Source of the DNA: Pontiella agarivorans
GTDB lineage: Bacteria > Verrucomicrobiota > Kiritimatiellia > Kiritimatiellales > Pontiellaceae
Assembly (NCBI RefSeq): GCF_034531395.1
Contig: NZ_JARVCO010000008.1
Coordinates: forward strand, 1 to 64,000
Direction: 5' to 3'
Length of the DNA: 64,000 nucleotides
Shown: in pieces, positions 36,449 through 45,659 of the stretch
How positions within the stretch are numbered: the stretch's first letter is position 1
Layout: each line of letters starts with the position of its first letter
The notes under the pieces: generated by a model
What the model was told of the DNA's origin: nothing
The model's database searches: none
What the model saw: only the letters and a program-made list of their open reading frames with translations
Made by a program: the position numbers and the translations under genes

Positions 36449-37495
36449 TTAGTCTTCTTTTTTCTCTTCAGATTCTTCAGCGGCAGCTTCCGGAGCTTCT
36501 TCGGCTTTCGGTGCTTCTTCGGCTTTCGGAGCTTCTTCGGCTTTCGGTGCTTCAGCTTTCGGCTCTTCGGCTTTAGCTTCTTTTACTTCTTCAGCCGGAG
36601 CAGCGGCTTCCGCTTCGGCCTTTTTGGCTTCGTCGGCTTTTTTCTTCTGCTCTTTGATTTTCTTCAGCACTTCTTCGCGCTTCTTCTTATCTTCGGCTTC
36701 TTTTTTCTGGCGCTCTTCGCGTGCAGCTTTAGCTTTTGCGCGTTCTTCGGCTTCAGCGGCTTCGCGTTTTTCGCGCTCAGCTTTGGCTTTGGCGGTGTAT
36801 TCGGCATCGGCGGCTTTCATGGTCTCGCCGAGTACTTCGCAGATCAGGCCGATGGAGCGAAGTGAGTCGTCGTTGCCCGGGATCGGGTAATCCACGAGGT
36901 CCGGATCCGCATTGGTATCAACCAGGGCTACAATCGGAATGTTCAGACGCTTGGCTTCCGCCAGGGCCAGACGTTCACGCTTGAGGTCAACCACAAAAAG
37001 GGCACCCGGCTTTTTGTCCATCTGGGCAATACCGGTCAGGTTGCGTTCCAGTTTGTTGAGCTCGCGGCGAAGTACGGAAACTTCCTTTTTCGGCAGTTTG
37101 TCCATGGAACCGTCTTTTTCCATCTTCTGCAGTTCACGCATACGGCTTACCGAAGAACGGATGGTTTTATTGTTGGTCAGCATGCCGCCGAGCCAGCGAT
37201 GTACTACGTAGGGCTGGTTTGTATCTTCGGCACAGCCCTGGAAAATTTCACGAGCCTGTTTTTTGGTGCCGACGAACAGAATTTTTTCGCCGCGCAGAAT
37301 GACATCGTTCAGGAAGGTTTTCGCCAGCTCCAGCTGGGACATCGTTTTATTCAGGTCGATGATGTAGATCCCGTTTTTCGCGCTGTGGATATAGCGCTTC
37401 ATTTTCGGGTTCCAGCGTTTGGTCTGGTGACCAAAGTGCAGACCTGCATCGAGCAGATCCTGTACAGACACAGTCTTAGTGAATGAATCAGCCAT
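36449..37495 (-). CDS. rpsB: ribosomal protein uS2 with long charged C-terminal tail
   Basis: 348 residues. Residues 1 to about 235 are a complete uS2 ([15 protein letters not shown] at the start, then V-D-T-N-A-D-P near 195). The last about 110 residues are an added tail: a Lys/Glu/Ala-rich likely helix followed by Ala-Pro-Glu-Lys repeats containing K-A-E-E-A-P units. The tail is acidic at its end (E-E-K-K-E-D). AGGAG before ATG 37495. Extra tails on S2 occur in several phyla. A function is not known to me. Confidence 0.97.
   Translation of the reverse strand: MADSFTKTVSVQDLLDAGLHFGHQTKRWNPKMKRYIHSAKNGIYIIDLNKTMSQLELAKTFLNDVILRGEKILFVGTKKQAREIFQGCAEDTNQPYVVHRWLGGMLTNNKTIRSSVSRMRELQKMEKDGSMDKLPKKEVSVLRRELNKLERNLTGIAQMDKKPGALFVVDLKRERLALAEAKRLNIPIVALVDTNADPDLVDYPIPGNDDSLRSIGLICEVLGETMKAADAEYTAKAKAEREKREAAEAEERAKAKAAREERQKKEAEDKKKREEVLKKIKEQKKKADEAKKAEAEAAAPAEEVKEAKAEEPKAEAPKAEEAPKAEEAPKAEEAPEAAAEESEEKKED
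36486..36560 (-). repeat. 18-bp tandem repeat coding KAEEAP in rpsB tail
   Basis: About three to four near-identical 18-bp units encode Lys-Ala-Glu-Glu-Ala-Pro in the uS2 tail. The unit differs only at a wobble base (GGT/GGA on the plus strand). Such a repeat can change copy number by slippage without breaking frame. Confidence 0.75.
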
Positions 37496-37944
37496 TTTGC
37501 CTCTCCTTATAGTTTACTCTATTTAGTTAAACAATCCGCTTTGACATGCCCGAGGCGCGGGCAGCCTTCGCTTCTAACCGGTACTTCCGGTTAATTAAGC
37601 CGCGCAATATACGGATGCGCTCAGGCTTGGGCAAGGGGTTTTTGGCGGTTTTTTGACGAGTGAGGGCTCTGCGTCGGTACGTGATGAGCAGGATCGGGCC
37701 GGCGGTGCAGGGTCGCGAGGTCGAGGACCTCGACTGCAGGGCCTGCAGAGCGGGGGCCGTGGCGCCGCCGGGGTGCAGGGATTTTTTGGTAAAAGGATTC
37801 AGTATTAAAACATCTTTGAGCGTGACGGGAATTTCAGCATACGAATCATCTGGGAATAAAACTAAAAGAGTACGATATTGTTGGTGTAGAAAACGGTGCA
37901 GATCGCTATTTATTAGCGAAGCCGGCCAACAGGACGCGAAAACC
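37496..37944. other. intergenic region between rpsB and YyaL-type gene, with twin palindromes
   Basis: 449 bp without a supported gene. It holds the rpsB 5' region and, at 37720-37748, two abutting 15-bp odd palindromes, GTCGAGGACCTCGAC and CTGCAGGGCCTGCAG, sharing one C, in a GC-rich island (37690-37780). An in-frame upstream extension of the YyaL-type gene to 37660 crosses this island and is not believable as protein. Confidence 0.5.
37720..37748. repeat. twin 15-bp palindromes (extragenic)
   Basis: Two perfect 7+1+7 palindromes share a single C at 37734. They lie outside genes in a GC-rich patch. They could be a repetitive extragenic element or protein-binding site. No second copy of either was noticed in this window. 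Confidence 0.6.
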
Positions 37945-40038
37945 ATGACCGAATCTGAAAATCACTCCTTCACCAACCGCCTGATTCATGAAAAAAGCCC
38001 GTATCTGCTGCAGCATGCGCAAAATCCGGTGGACTGGTATCCGTGGGGCGATGAGGCGTTTGAGGTTGCGAAGGCCGCGGATAAACCCATTTTTCTTTCC
38101 ATCGGATATGCGACGTGTCACTGGTGCCATGTGATGGAGCATGAATCGTTCGAAAATGCTGAAATTGCCCAACTGATGAACGAGGCGTTTATTTGCATCA
38201 AAGTCGACCGCGAGGAACGGCCCGATATTGATCACATATATATGAGGGTCTGCCAGATGATGACCGGGCAGGGGGGCTGGCCGCTGACGATTATGATGAC
38301 GCCTGATAAAGCCCCTTTTCATGCAGCAACGTATGTGCCACCGGCTCAGCGTCATGGACGGATGGGGATGAAACAGTTGGTGCAGCGAATTTCCAATGTC
38401 TGGAACAATCAGCGTAAGAAGGTGCTCGAGTCCGCCGGGCAGATCACCGATGTGCTTACACAGCAGCAAGGGGAGGGCGACGGATCGGAACTGGAGCCCG
38501 GGTTACTGGAGGCCGGTTATCATGAACTGATGAATCAGTATGATAAGCCGTTCGGCGGTTTCGGACTTCAGCCCAAGTTTCCTTCGCCGCACCGGCTGTT
38601 TTTTCTATTGCGTCAGGGAAAAGCGGAGGGTGTGGCTGCGGCCGAGCACACGCTTTCGGCCATGCGGAAAGGCGGAGTGTTTGATCAGGTCGGCTTCGGC
38701 TTTCACCGCTATTCAACGGACCGGAGATGGCTTTTGCCGCATTTTGAAAAAATGCTCTATGATCAGGCGCTACTGGCGATGGCTTATACCGAGGCCTATG
38801 AGTTGACCGGGAAACCGTTTTATAAGCAGGTGACCGAAGAGATTCTTGAATATGTGATGCGCGACATGACGGTGCCCGATGAGCCATCCCGCCATTCGGG
38901 GGGCGCATTTTATTCGGCGGAGGATGCGGACTCTGAAGGTGAAGAGGGGCGGTTTTATATTTGGACCGCGGAGGAGATGAAATCAGTCCTCGGTGACGAT
39001 TATCATTTTGTTTCCAAGCATTGGAATGTGAAGGATAGCGGTAATTTTCGTGATGAAGCTTCCGGTCAGCAGCGTCCCGAGAATATTCCGTATTTATCTG
39101 AGTGGTTGTCCGATGAAGATGCTGTGCGGATTTCCGAATCCCGGAAAAAGTTGTTTGCGGTTCGTGAGAAACGGATTCATCCCTTAAAAGATACCAAAGT
39201 GCTGGCGGACTGGAACGGACTGATGATTGCTGCGTTGGCCAAAGCCGGCCGCGCATTCGGGACGGAGCACTATATTCGGGCTGCTGAGCGCGCGGCGACT
39301 TTTATTGCTGCGGAAATGCAGAGTGAAGACGGCAGACTTCAGCATCGCTGGCGGGAGGGGCATACGGCGGTACCGGGGCAGCTGGAAGATTATGCCTTTA
39401 TGATTTTCGGTTTGCTGGAGCTCTATGACAGCACACTGGATTTCCAGTATCTGGAAAAGGCTCTGAATTATCAGACGATTCTTGATGAACACTTTGCTGA
39501 TGATGCGGGGGGCGGATATTTTATGACGGCTGACGATGCCGAAGCACTGATAGTTCGGCCGAAGGAGCTGTATGACGGTGCAATTCCTTCCGGAAATTCT
39601 GTGCAGTTGTATAATCTGCTGAAACTGGCGAGGCTGACCGGTAATCCGAAACTGGAGCAAAAGGCATTGAAAACCGGAGCGGCGTTCTGCGGCGTGATTG
39701 AAAGGTCACCTTCCAGCTTTGCCCAGGCTCTGACCGCACTGCAGTTTGCGGTCGGAGAAACGGTTGAGGTCGTAGTTGTGGGGGGTAAGGAAGAGGCCCG
39801 ACCGATGATTGAATACCTGCATTCGGTTTATCAGCCGGGCAGAGTGATGCTGCACAAGGACGCAGACCATGCGGATCAACTTGCCGTGATCGCTCCGTTT
39901 ACCAAAGAACAGCAGATGATCGATGGGAAACCGACAGTTTATATCTGCCGGAATTTTGCCTGCGAAAAACCGGTTAATACGCTTGAGGAACTGAAAGGGC
40001 GGATTACAGCGATGCGTAGGAATCCTCGTAGGTCATGA
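37945..40038 (+). CDS. YyaL/SSP411-type thioredoxin-domain protein (DUF255)
   Basis: 697 residues from ATG 37945, where the family's N-terminus ([14 protein letters not shown]) begins. The N-terminal DUF255 thioredoxin-like domain has C58-H-W-C61. The rest is an (alpha/alpha)6 barrel resembling N-acylglucosamine 2-epimerases or six-hairpin glycosidases. Widespread in bacteria and animals (SPATA20) but of unproven activity. The 3' end overlaps the convergent anti-sigma gene by 35 bp. Palindromes at 38391 and 39442. Confidence 0.92.
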   Translation: MTESENHSFTNRLIHEKSPYLLQHAQNPVDWYPWGDEAFEVAKAADKPIFLSIGYATCHWCHVMEHESFENAEIAQLMNEAFICIKVDREERPDIDHIYMRVCQMMTGQGGWPLTIMMTPDKAPFHAATYVPPAQRHGRMGMKQLVQRISNVWNNQRKKVLESAGQITDVLTQQQGEGDGSELEPGLLEAGYHELMNQYDKPFGGFGLQPKFPSPHRLFFLLRQGKAEGVAAAEHTLSAMRKGGVFDQVGFGFHRYSTDRRWLLPHFEKMLYDQALLAMAYTEAYELTGKPFYKQVTEEILEYVMRDMTVPDEPSRHSGGAFYSAEDADSEGEEGRFYIWTAEEMKSVLGDDYHFVSKHWNVKDSGNFRDEASGQQRPENIPYLSEWLSDEDAVRISESRKKLFAVREKRIHPLKDTKVLADWNGLMIAALAKAGRAFGTEHYIRAAERAATFIAAEMQSEDGRLQHRWREGHTAVPGQLEDYAFMIFGLLELYDSTLDFQYLEKALNYQTILDEHFADDAGGGYFMTADDAEALIVRPKELYDGAIPSGNSVQLYNLLKLARLTGNPKLEQKALKTGAAFCGVIERSPSSFAQALTALQFAVGETVEVVVVGGKEEARPMIEYLHSVYQPGRVMLHKDADHADQLAVIAPFTKEQQMIDGKPTVYICRNFACEKPVNTLEELKGRITAMRRNPRRS

Positions 40039-40480
40039 GGAAGTTGAAGGCGAGATCGTCCTCGGAAAAGCCTTCATACATCATACTGGTGACACGAGTT
40101 TCGGTATCCATCAGCTGGGTTTCGGTCATAACCAGTTCCATGCCCACTTTATCGGGGGAATACAATCCGGAAAAGAGGCCCAGCAAAATGACAACGGAGG
40201 CGGCAAGCGGAATAAGCTGTCGGGTTCCAGGTATTGGAAGCCGAAATCTTTTCTTTTCGGGCACATTTTTTCGCGCTTCCCGCAGCACATTCTGCATCAC
40301 AGTGGCCGAGGGTTCCGCTTCCAGGCTGTGGAAATGGGGTTTTGATTCGATGAGAGCAAACTGGAATTCGCGGCATGGTTCGCAATCGTGCAGATGCGCG
40401 GCGAGCTCGTTTGCGCGTTTTTCCGGCAGTTCGCCGGAGTCCTGTAACAGCATATATTTTTCAGCATCGTGACACTTCAT
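40004..40480 (-). CDS. membrane anti-sigma factor with zinc motif
   Basis: 158 residues. The N-terminal zinc-type anti-sigma motif is H29-x-x-x-C33-x-x-C36, with one membrane span (about 88-106) and a short extracytoplasmic part. Its ATG overlaps the stop of the sigma gene (ATGA), the classic pairing. It should hold the ECF sigma factor inactive until an envelope signal. Palindrome copies at 40225 and 40319. Confidence 0.85.
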   Translation of the reverse strand: MKCHDAEKYMLLQDSGELPEKRANELAAHLHDCEPCREFQFALIESKPHFHSLEAEPSATVMQNVLREARKNVPEKKRFRLPIPGTRQLIPLAASVVILLGLFSGLYSPDKVGMELVMTETQLMDTETRVTSMMYEGFSEDDLAFNFLMTYEDSYASL

Positions 40481-41067
40481 GACATGGCCTCCTGAAGTTC
40501 TTCATATTCGTCCTTTAATATAGAACGTAATTTGCCCAATGCATATTGCATCCGGGCTAAACAAGTATTGATCGAGCACTTTTGCAGCCGGGCGATTTCC
40601 TTAAACGAAACGTTACCGTACATTCGGAGCATAAAGACTTCTTTCTGTTCCGGAGAAAGGGTGCTTACGGCCTGCTCAATTCGGCTGCCCAGCATCGTTC
40701 CGCCGGTTTCTTCTGCCGGGGTGATGCCCGGAGCGGCCAGATGGTCTTCCAGCGTGGAATTGCCATCGTCCCCGCCAGCTCCGCTCTGCATCGAGACATT
40801 TTTTCTGTTCCGGCGCGCACGGTCGATAACCAGATTGTGCGCAATACGAAAGAGCCAGTTGAGAAAGTTCTTATGTTTGAACTTATGTACGTTTTTGAGG
40901 GCCCGGAACCAGGTTTCCTGAAAAATCTCGTCGGCGTCTTCGCGGCCTTCAGTCATTTTCAGAATAAATGAATAGAGCGGACGTTTATATTTTTCCACCA
41001 TCGGCGCGAGTGCATCTGCATCGCCGCCAAGATAGGCTTTTATACAATCAATGTCCGAAATATCCAT
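40477..41067 (-). CDS. ECF-type RNA polymerase sigma factor
   Basis: 196 residues. Region 2 with D-E-I-F-Q-E-T-W-F-R-A-L (about 46-57) and R-I-A-H-N-L-V-I-D-R-A-R-R; region 4 with L-S-P-E-Q-K-E-V-F and a helix-turn-helix S-F-K-E-I-A-R-L-Q-K-C-S. An alternative sigma factor released by the downstream anti-sigma protein. It lies 68 bp after the pseudopilin genes on the same strand, so they may share regulation. Confidence 0.92.
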   Translation of the reverse strand: MDISDIDCIKAYLGGDADALAPMVEKYKRPLYSFILKMTEGREDADEIFQETWFRALKNVHKFKHKNFLNWLFRIAHNLVIDRARRNRKNVSMQSGAGGDDGNSTLEDHLAAPGITPAEETGGTMLGSRIEQAVSTLSPEQKEVFMLRMYGNVSFKEIARLQKCSINTCLARMQYALGKLRSILKDEYEELQEAMS

Positions 41068-41135
41068 AATGCGAAACGAGTACTGCGTATTGCGTTAATC
41101 TGCAAATCCAACCGATAAACGGACCATGCGCTAAT

Positions 41136-41717
41136 CTATTGCAGAAATTCTGAAGTAATTTTTCCGGAGATGGGATCGTTTTCCATGCGGATCGCGACAC
41201 CGCGTTTATCTTCGATCTCAATTTCAAACTTTTCGCACTGTCCATTCGGGAAGAAACGGATCAGGCAGAGGTCAGGATATTCATCGTCCTCTTCCGTCCA
41301 TTCCTTGTCGAATTCGCGGACTGTGAGTCCTTTAGGAAGAATTTTATGGACTTCTTTTTCAATGCCTGCAGTTTCGTCGGAGGTGCCTTCCCCGTCTTTA
41401 TAGCCCAGCCGTTTCAGGATATCCTGATCGATTTCGCCATCGGCTGAGTTGGTTTGAACCAGCTCGCCGCCGAGAAAGATTTCCATGGTTTCCTGGTTCA
41501 GCACAATCGTCATCATTTCTTCGCGCATAATCGCCATGCTTCGCGCATAGCGGCTCATGCGGCTGATGGTACGGGCGGTGGTTTTCAGACCGGCCCCTTT
41601 GATTGTTCCCGAAAAATAAGGCAGTGAAACACCGGTAATGATGGCGACAATCACAATGACAAGCATCACCTCCATAAGGGTGAATGCCCGTCTGCTCAAC
41701 TGGGTGTGCTTCGGCAA
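41136..41717 (-). CDS. type II secretion pseudopilin GspH-like (TTG start)
   Basis: About 194 residues. The prepilin-type segment is R-R-A/F-T-L-M-E-V-M-L-V-I-V-I-V-A-I-I, with the processing site expected between A and F rather than the usual G and F. Glu five residues into the mature form is kept. The C-terminal half is a beta-rich, acidic domain. No ATG lies in a suitable place. TTG 41717 or TTG 41699 gives a short basic leader right after the gspG stop. An extension to 41831 overlaps gspG in another frame and is not supported. Exact start is uncertain. Confidence 0.75.
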   Translation of the reverse strand: MPKHTQLSRRAFTLMEVMLVIVIVAIITGVSLPYFSGTIKGAGLKTTARTISRMSRYARSMAIMREEMMTIVLNQETMEIFLGGELVQTNSADGEIDQDILKRLGYKDGEGTSDETAGIEKEVHKILPKGLTVREFDKEWTEEDDEYPDLCLIRFFPNGQCEKFEIEIEDKRGVAIRMENDPISGKITSEFLQ

Positions 41718-41722
41718 CGGGA

Positions 41723-42133
41723 TCAATCCCAGTTGTTCGCCGATGCCTTTCCATCTTCCGAGGTGCAGGAGATGTCGAAGGTGTGCGTGTTGTGTGAACC
41801 CGGGGCCTGGTAGACAAAGGGTTTTCCCCACGGGTCTAACGGAATCTTTTTCTTCTGCAGGTACGGGCCGCCTTTGGATTCATCCAGCAGGCCGTCCAGA
41901 CTGCTTGGATAGGTTCCATTGATGATTTCGTACTGCTGAACGGCCATTGAGAGCGTTGCAATGGTAGACTTCGCAGCATTCAGGTCGGCCTGCTGTTTTT
42001 TTCCGCCGATATTCAGTCCGTTCATCGTGACGCCGGCAATAATGCCCAGAATCACTACCACCAAGATCACTTCAATCAGGGTGAATCCCGATTTTTTATT
42101 CAGATGTTTTTTTTTGCTCTCATCCATTTTCAT
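41723..42133 (-). CDS. gspG: major pseudopilin GspG
   Basis: 136 residues. Leader K-K-S-G/F-T-L-I-E-V with prepilin peptidase site after Gly16, hydrophobic helix, then the GspG-type D-P-W-G-K-P-F-V-Y motif near 100-110. AGGAGAG precedes ATG 42133; an in-frame ATG two codons later is also possible. It forms the pseudopilus of a type II secretion system. gspF precedes it by 16 bp. Confidence 0.92.
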   Translation of the reverse strand: MKMDESKKKHLNKKSGFTLIEVILVVVILGIIAGVTMNGLNIGGKKQQADLNAAKSTIATLSMAVQQYEIINGTYPSSLDGLLDESKGGPYLQKKKIPLDPWGKPFVYQAPGSHNTHTFDISCTSEDGKASANNWD

Positions 42134-42149
42134 TTCTGCTCTCCTTTAA

Positions 42150-43400
42150 TCAAAATCCACTCAGCGTATCCGTGAGCGTTAATACCGGCAGCATCAGGCA
42201 AATGGCCATACCACCGACGACCGCCGCAACCGCTACAATCAACAGGGGTTCCAGTACCGTTGTACACGTTTTAACCAGCTGATCCAGTTCAGAGTCATAC
42301 CGGCGTGTGATGTGAGAAAGGGCGTTGGGCATATCCCCGGTTTCCTCCCCGACTGCCAGCATATCGGTCAGCAGACGTGGAAATATCTTTCCCTGAGCCA
42401 GCGGTTTGGAAATGGTGGCTCCATCGGTAACTTTATCGCGTGCGCGGCCCACCTCGTCGGCAATAATGACATTGTCTATCGTTTTCTGGACAATGCCCAT
42501 TGCGGGCAATACGGCCACGCCGTTATGCAGCAATGTACCGAAGGTCCTGGAAAAATGAGCGTAGGCATTTGCGCGGATAATGGCTCCCATGATCGGGATC
42601 CGCAGCTGCAGCCGGTGCCACAGCGTTTTTCCCTGCATGGTTTTCAGCCAGCGTTTCAGGAAAATAATCAGCAGGACCATAACGCCCAGCACTGCAAGTC
42701 CGTATCTCAGGGTGAAATTGCTCATGGTCATGAGGACCTGGGTCGGGCGGGGGAGTTCGGCCCCCATTTCCTCAAAAGTATTTGCAAAACTCGGTACAAT
42801 GTAAATCATCAGCCCGATCACGGCGAGACCGCCGATGGTCATGACGATGGCCGGATAAATCAGCGCGGAGATCACTTTGCCCCGGGCTTCGTGTACGCGT
42901 TCGTAGTGAACACAGATATTTTCCAGCGCTCCGGGCAGATTACCCGATGCCTCACCGGCACGGACCAGATTGACATAAAGGGAGGAGAAGGTTTCCGGGT
43001 ACATTTCCAGGGCATCGGAGAGCGAGGTGCCCTGCACAATTTCATCGCGCAGAGTGTTTACAATCCGGCCGACGGCACTTTCATCTTTGCGGGCCGCGAG
43101 GGTGTGCAGTGCCCGTCCAATGGTCATCCCGGAGGCCACCAGATCCGAGAGCTCGCGTGAAAAGAGCAGCAGATCCTGCAGTTTCATCCGCGGTTTGCGT
43201 TTGAAGCCCAGCTGGAAATTCAAGCCTTTTCGGTCTTCGCCGCTCTCCTGCCGGTGTGTTTTGGTCGTTTCGGTGATGGAAACAGGAATGTGCCCCAGAG
43301 ATTCAATCACGCGGACCGCACCGGAACGGTCGTTCGATTCGACCACCCCCTCAACGCGCTCGCCGCTTTTCGAGCGACCGATATATTTAAAATGTGCCAT
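42150..43400 (-). CDS. gspF: type II secretion inner-membrane protein GspF
   Basis: 416 residues with two repeated GspF domains (about 75-200 and 280-400) and three membrane helices (about 178-200, 228-250, 380-405). An N-terminal cytoplasmic part begins M-A-H-F-K-Y-I-G-R-S-K-S-G. It is the platform protein of the secretion apparatus or a related type IV pilus. The ATPase GspE is not in the window. No Shine-Dalgarno is obvious. Confidence 0.92.
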   Translation of the reverse strand: MAHFKYIGRSKSGERVEGVVESNDRSGAVRVIESLGHIPVSITETTKTHRQESGEDRKGLNFQLGFKRKPRMKLQDLLLFSRELSDLVASGMTIGRALHTLAARKDESAVGRIVNTLRDEIVQGTSLSDALEMYPETFSSLYVNLVRAGEASGNLPGALENICVHYERVHEARGKVISALIYPAIVMTIGGLAVIGLMIYIVPSFANTFEEMGAELPRPTQVLMTMSNFTLRYGLAVLGVMVLLIIFLKRWLKTMQGKTLWHRLQLRIPIMGAIIRANAYAHFSRTFGTLLHNGVAVLPAMGIVQKTIDNVIIADEVGRARDKVTDGATISKPLAQGKIFPRLLTDMLAVGEETGDMPNALSHITRRYDSELDQLVKTCTTVLEPLLIVAVAAVVGGMAICLMLPVLTLTDTLSGF

Positions 43401-43507
43401 AGCAAGTTTCTGATTAACGGACCATTCGTGGAATTAATATGCAACAACCCGAAAAGAATAGAGAATGAAACGATTTTTTAAAGCCGCAAATGTAGACGAT
43501 ACGCGGG

Positions 43508-44395
43508 TCAGGCCCGGGGGTGAAACTGCTCGTGAATGGATTTCAGGCGGTTGGGGTCGACATGGGTATAGATCTGAGTGGTGGCGATGTCGGCGTGACC
43601 CAGCATTTCCTGGATCACGCGCAGAGGGGCACCGTTCTGCAGCAGATGGCTGGCAAACGAATGACGCAGGGTGTGCGGAGTGACATTTTTCATGATTCCG
43701 GCGTCTTTGGTATATTTCTTGATGATCTGCCAGAGGCGTTGCCGGCAGAGAGCGGTCTCGCGGCGCGAAACAAAAACATGCTGAAGATGCGGATTATCGC
43801 ACAGCATTGGGCGCACTTCCTCCAGATAGACGTGCAGCATATTGGCCGAATTTTCAGCCACGGGAATGACCCGCTCTTTCCGGCCTTTCCCGATAACCCG
43901 GATGTAGCCGTCATCGAGGTGGAGCGATGGGAGCTGCAGGTTGGCCAGTTCTGAAACGCGAAGACCGGAGGCATAAAACATTTCAAGGATGGCTCGGTCG
44001 CGCACGCCGAGCGGTTTCCGCATATCCGGGGCACTAAGCAACAGATCGACCTCTTTTTCAGAAAGGGTGTCGGGCAGGATTTTCCAGAGTTTGGGAGAAT
44101 CCATGGTATCCGTCACGTTTTTGTCGAGCAGGCCCTCCTGCTGGAGATATCGGAAGAATACTTTAATGGAAACCAGGTGTCGCGAAATGGAGTTGGTCGA
44201 CATCCCTTTTGCTTTCATGGCCATCAGATGATCCAGCACCTGCTTGCGGCTGACCTGATTTAAGGATGAAAGACCTTTCCGGGTAAGAAAATCAAGAAAC
44301 TGGCTGATATCATCGGCATAGGCTTTGCGCGTATTGATGCTAAGCCCGCGTTCCAGCGAAATATAATCGAGGAAAGATTCTAAGAAAGCGTTCAT
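43508..44395 (-). CDS. xerD: site-specific tyrosine recombinase XerD
   Basis: 295 residues, the normal XerC/D length. The core-binding SAM-like domain (about 1-85) is followed by the catalytic domain with R146, K170, H241-T-L-R244-H-S-F-A-S-H, H267 and Y276 in Q-I-Y-T-H-V. It resolves chromosome dimers at dif with XerC and FtsK. The start at ATG 44395 matches the family's N-terminus, and a long upstream in-frame extension to 44698 is rejected. No dif-like site was recognised nearby. Confidence 0.93.
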   Translation of the reverse strand: MNAFLESFLDYISLERGLSINTRKAYADDISQFLDFLTRKGLSSLNQVSRKQVLDHLMAMKAKGMSTNSISRHLVSIKVFFRYLQQEGLLDKNVTDTMDSPKLWKILPDTLSEKEVDLLLSAPDMRKPLGVRDRAILEMFYASGLRVSELANLQLPSLHLDDGYIRVIGKGRKERVIPVAENSANMLHVYLEEVRPMLCDNPHLQHVFVSRRETALCRQRLWQIIKKYTKDAGIMKNVTPHTLRHSFASHLLQNGAPLRVIQEMLGHADIATTQIYTHVDPNRLKSIHEQFHPRA

Positions 44396-44508
44396 CGGGT
44401 CACTGTAGCCGCTTGTTGGCGGCTGAACAAGTCTGCGGGGTTCGGTTGACGAAACCGTGCGGTGCGGGATCGGATTTGTGATGAATGAGGTCGGGAACCA
44501 CGGCCACC

Positions 44509-44538
44509 AAAAAAGGCCGCCAGATGCTGGCGGCCTTT
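44509..44538 (-). terminator. purC intrinsic terminator
   Basis: A 12-bp stem (44512-44523 with 44527-44538) has a three-base loop and is followed on the minus strand by a T run (complement of 44509-44514). It sits 20 bp past the purC stop. Confidence 0.88.
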
Positions 44539-44558
44539 GATGCGAGAAACCCGAGCAA

Positions 44559-45452
44559 TTAAACGTTGAGCTCTTCGCCGGTGAGAAGCTTGTAGGCTTC
44601 CAGATATTTGGCGCGGCTCTGCAGGAGCACGTCTTCCGGAATGGTCGGTCCGGGCGGAGTTTTGTCCCAGTCGAGCGTTTCGAGGTAGTCGCGGACAAAC
44701 TGTTTGTCGAACGAAAACGGCGAGGAACCCGGTTTATAGGAATCCGCCGGCCAGAAACGGGAGCTGTCGGGCGTCAGGACTTCGTCGATCAGGATCAGTT
44801 CGCCATCCACCATTCCGAACTCAAATTTGGTGTCGGCAATAATGATGCCCTTGGTGAGGGCATAGTCGGCCGCGGTCTGATAGAGCTCGAGGCTGACATC
44901 TTTCAGTTTATTCCCCAGCTCTTCACCGACAATTTCCTTCATCTGTTCAAACGAGATATTTTCATCATGGCCTTCGTCGGCCTTCGTGGACGGCGTGAAA
45001 ATCGGTTCATCAAGTTTGCCGGCCATTTCGTATCCATCGCGCAGCGGCATTCCGCCGATGGTGCCGGATTTCTGGTATTCCTTCCAGCCGGAGCCGATGA
45101 GGTAGCCGCGGACAATGCACTCCACCGGGAGCAACTCGGCTTTTTTCACGAGCATGGAACGGCCTTTCAGCAGTTCTTTGTGGTCCTGGAGTTCCGGCGG
45201 AAAATCTTCAACATCGGTGGAGATCATGTGGTTTTTCACCACATCGCCGGTGCGGTCGAACCAGAATTTTGAAATCATGTTCAGAACACGGCCTTTATCC
45301 GGAATGCCGTCGGGCATCACAACGTCGAATGCAGAAATGCGGTCGGAAGCAACGAAGAGATACTGATCGCCGAGATCATAGACTTCGCGGACTTTACCGG
45401 ATTTAAATTTTTCAATACCTGGAAGTTCAATTTTCGTAGCAGCTGGGGTCAT
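44559..45452 (-). CDS. purC: phosphoribosylaminoimidazole-succinocarboxamide synthase
   Basis: 297 residues. SAICAR synthetase of purine biosynthesis, joining CAIR and aspartate with ATP. Motifs: G-K-V-R-E-V-Y near the start, S-A-F-D-V-V-M-P, E-C-I-V-R-G-Y, I-I-A-D-T-K-F-E-F-G and D-E-V-L-T-P-D-S-S-R-F-W. GGAGG at 45458-45462 sets ATG 45452. In-frame ATG/GTG codons at 45464 and 45467 include this ribosome site and are less likely. Confidence 0.96.
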   Translation of the reverse strand: MTPAATKIELPGIEKFKSGKVREVYDLGDQYLFVASDRISAFDVVMPDGIPDKGRVLNMISKFWFDRTGDVVKNHMISTDVEDFPPELQDHKELLKGRSMLVKKAELLPVECIVRGYLIGSGWKEYQKSGTIGGMPLRDGYEMAGKLDEPIFTPSTKADEGHDENISFEQMKEIVGEELGNKLKDVSLELYQTAADYALTKGIIIADTKFEFGMVDGELILIDEVLTPDSSRFWPADSYKPGSSPFSFDKQFVRDYLETLDWDKTPPGPTIPEDVLLQSRAKYLEAYKLLTGEELNV

Positions 45453-45659
45453 TTTATCCTCCATCACGTTAGGGGTTCTTTAAAATTCGGGGCACTTTAC
45501 GGGCCCTTGATTAGGGGTGCAACCCAAACCGGACTAAATGAGTAGTAAATAGGCACTTTACTACGGAATACGTGCTTCTTTTTTTATTTTACCAAATACG
45601 GGTTTGGCGGTCGGGGCAGGGGAACGTATATTTGAAGCAATTGACTTTAGGGATTCAGC

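Noticed and set aside
37496-37560. TTGTTT, 17 bp, TATAAG as the rpsB promoter
   Set aside because: The -10 overlaps the ribosome site, so transcription would start at or past the start codon.
37660-37944. N-terminal extension of the YyaL-type protein
   Set aside because: It crosses the GC-rich palindrome island, is Cys/Arg-rich, and the family begins at the ATG at 37945.
43508-44395. XerD-type recombinase as the integrase of a mobile element
   Set aside because: Length and motifs match housekeeping XerD, and flanking genes are core genes. No att-like repeats or phage genes seen.
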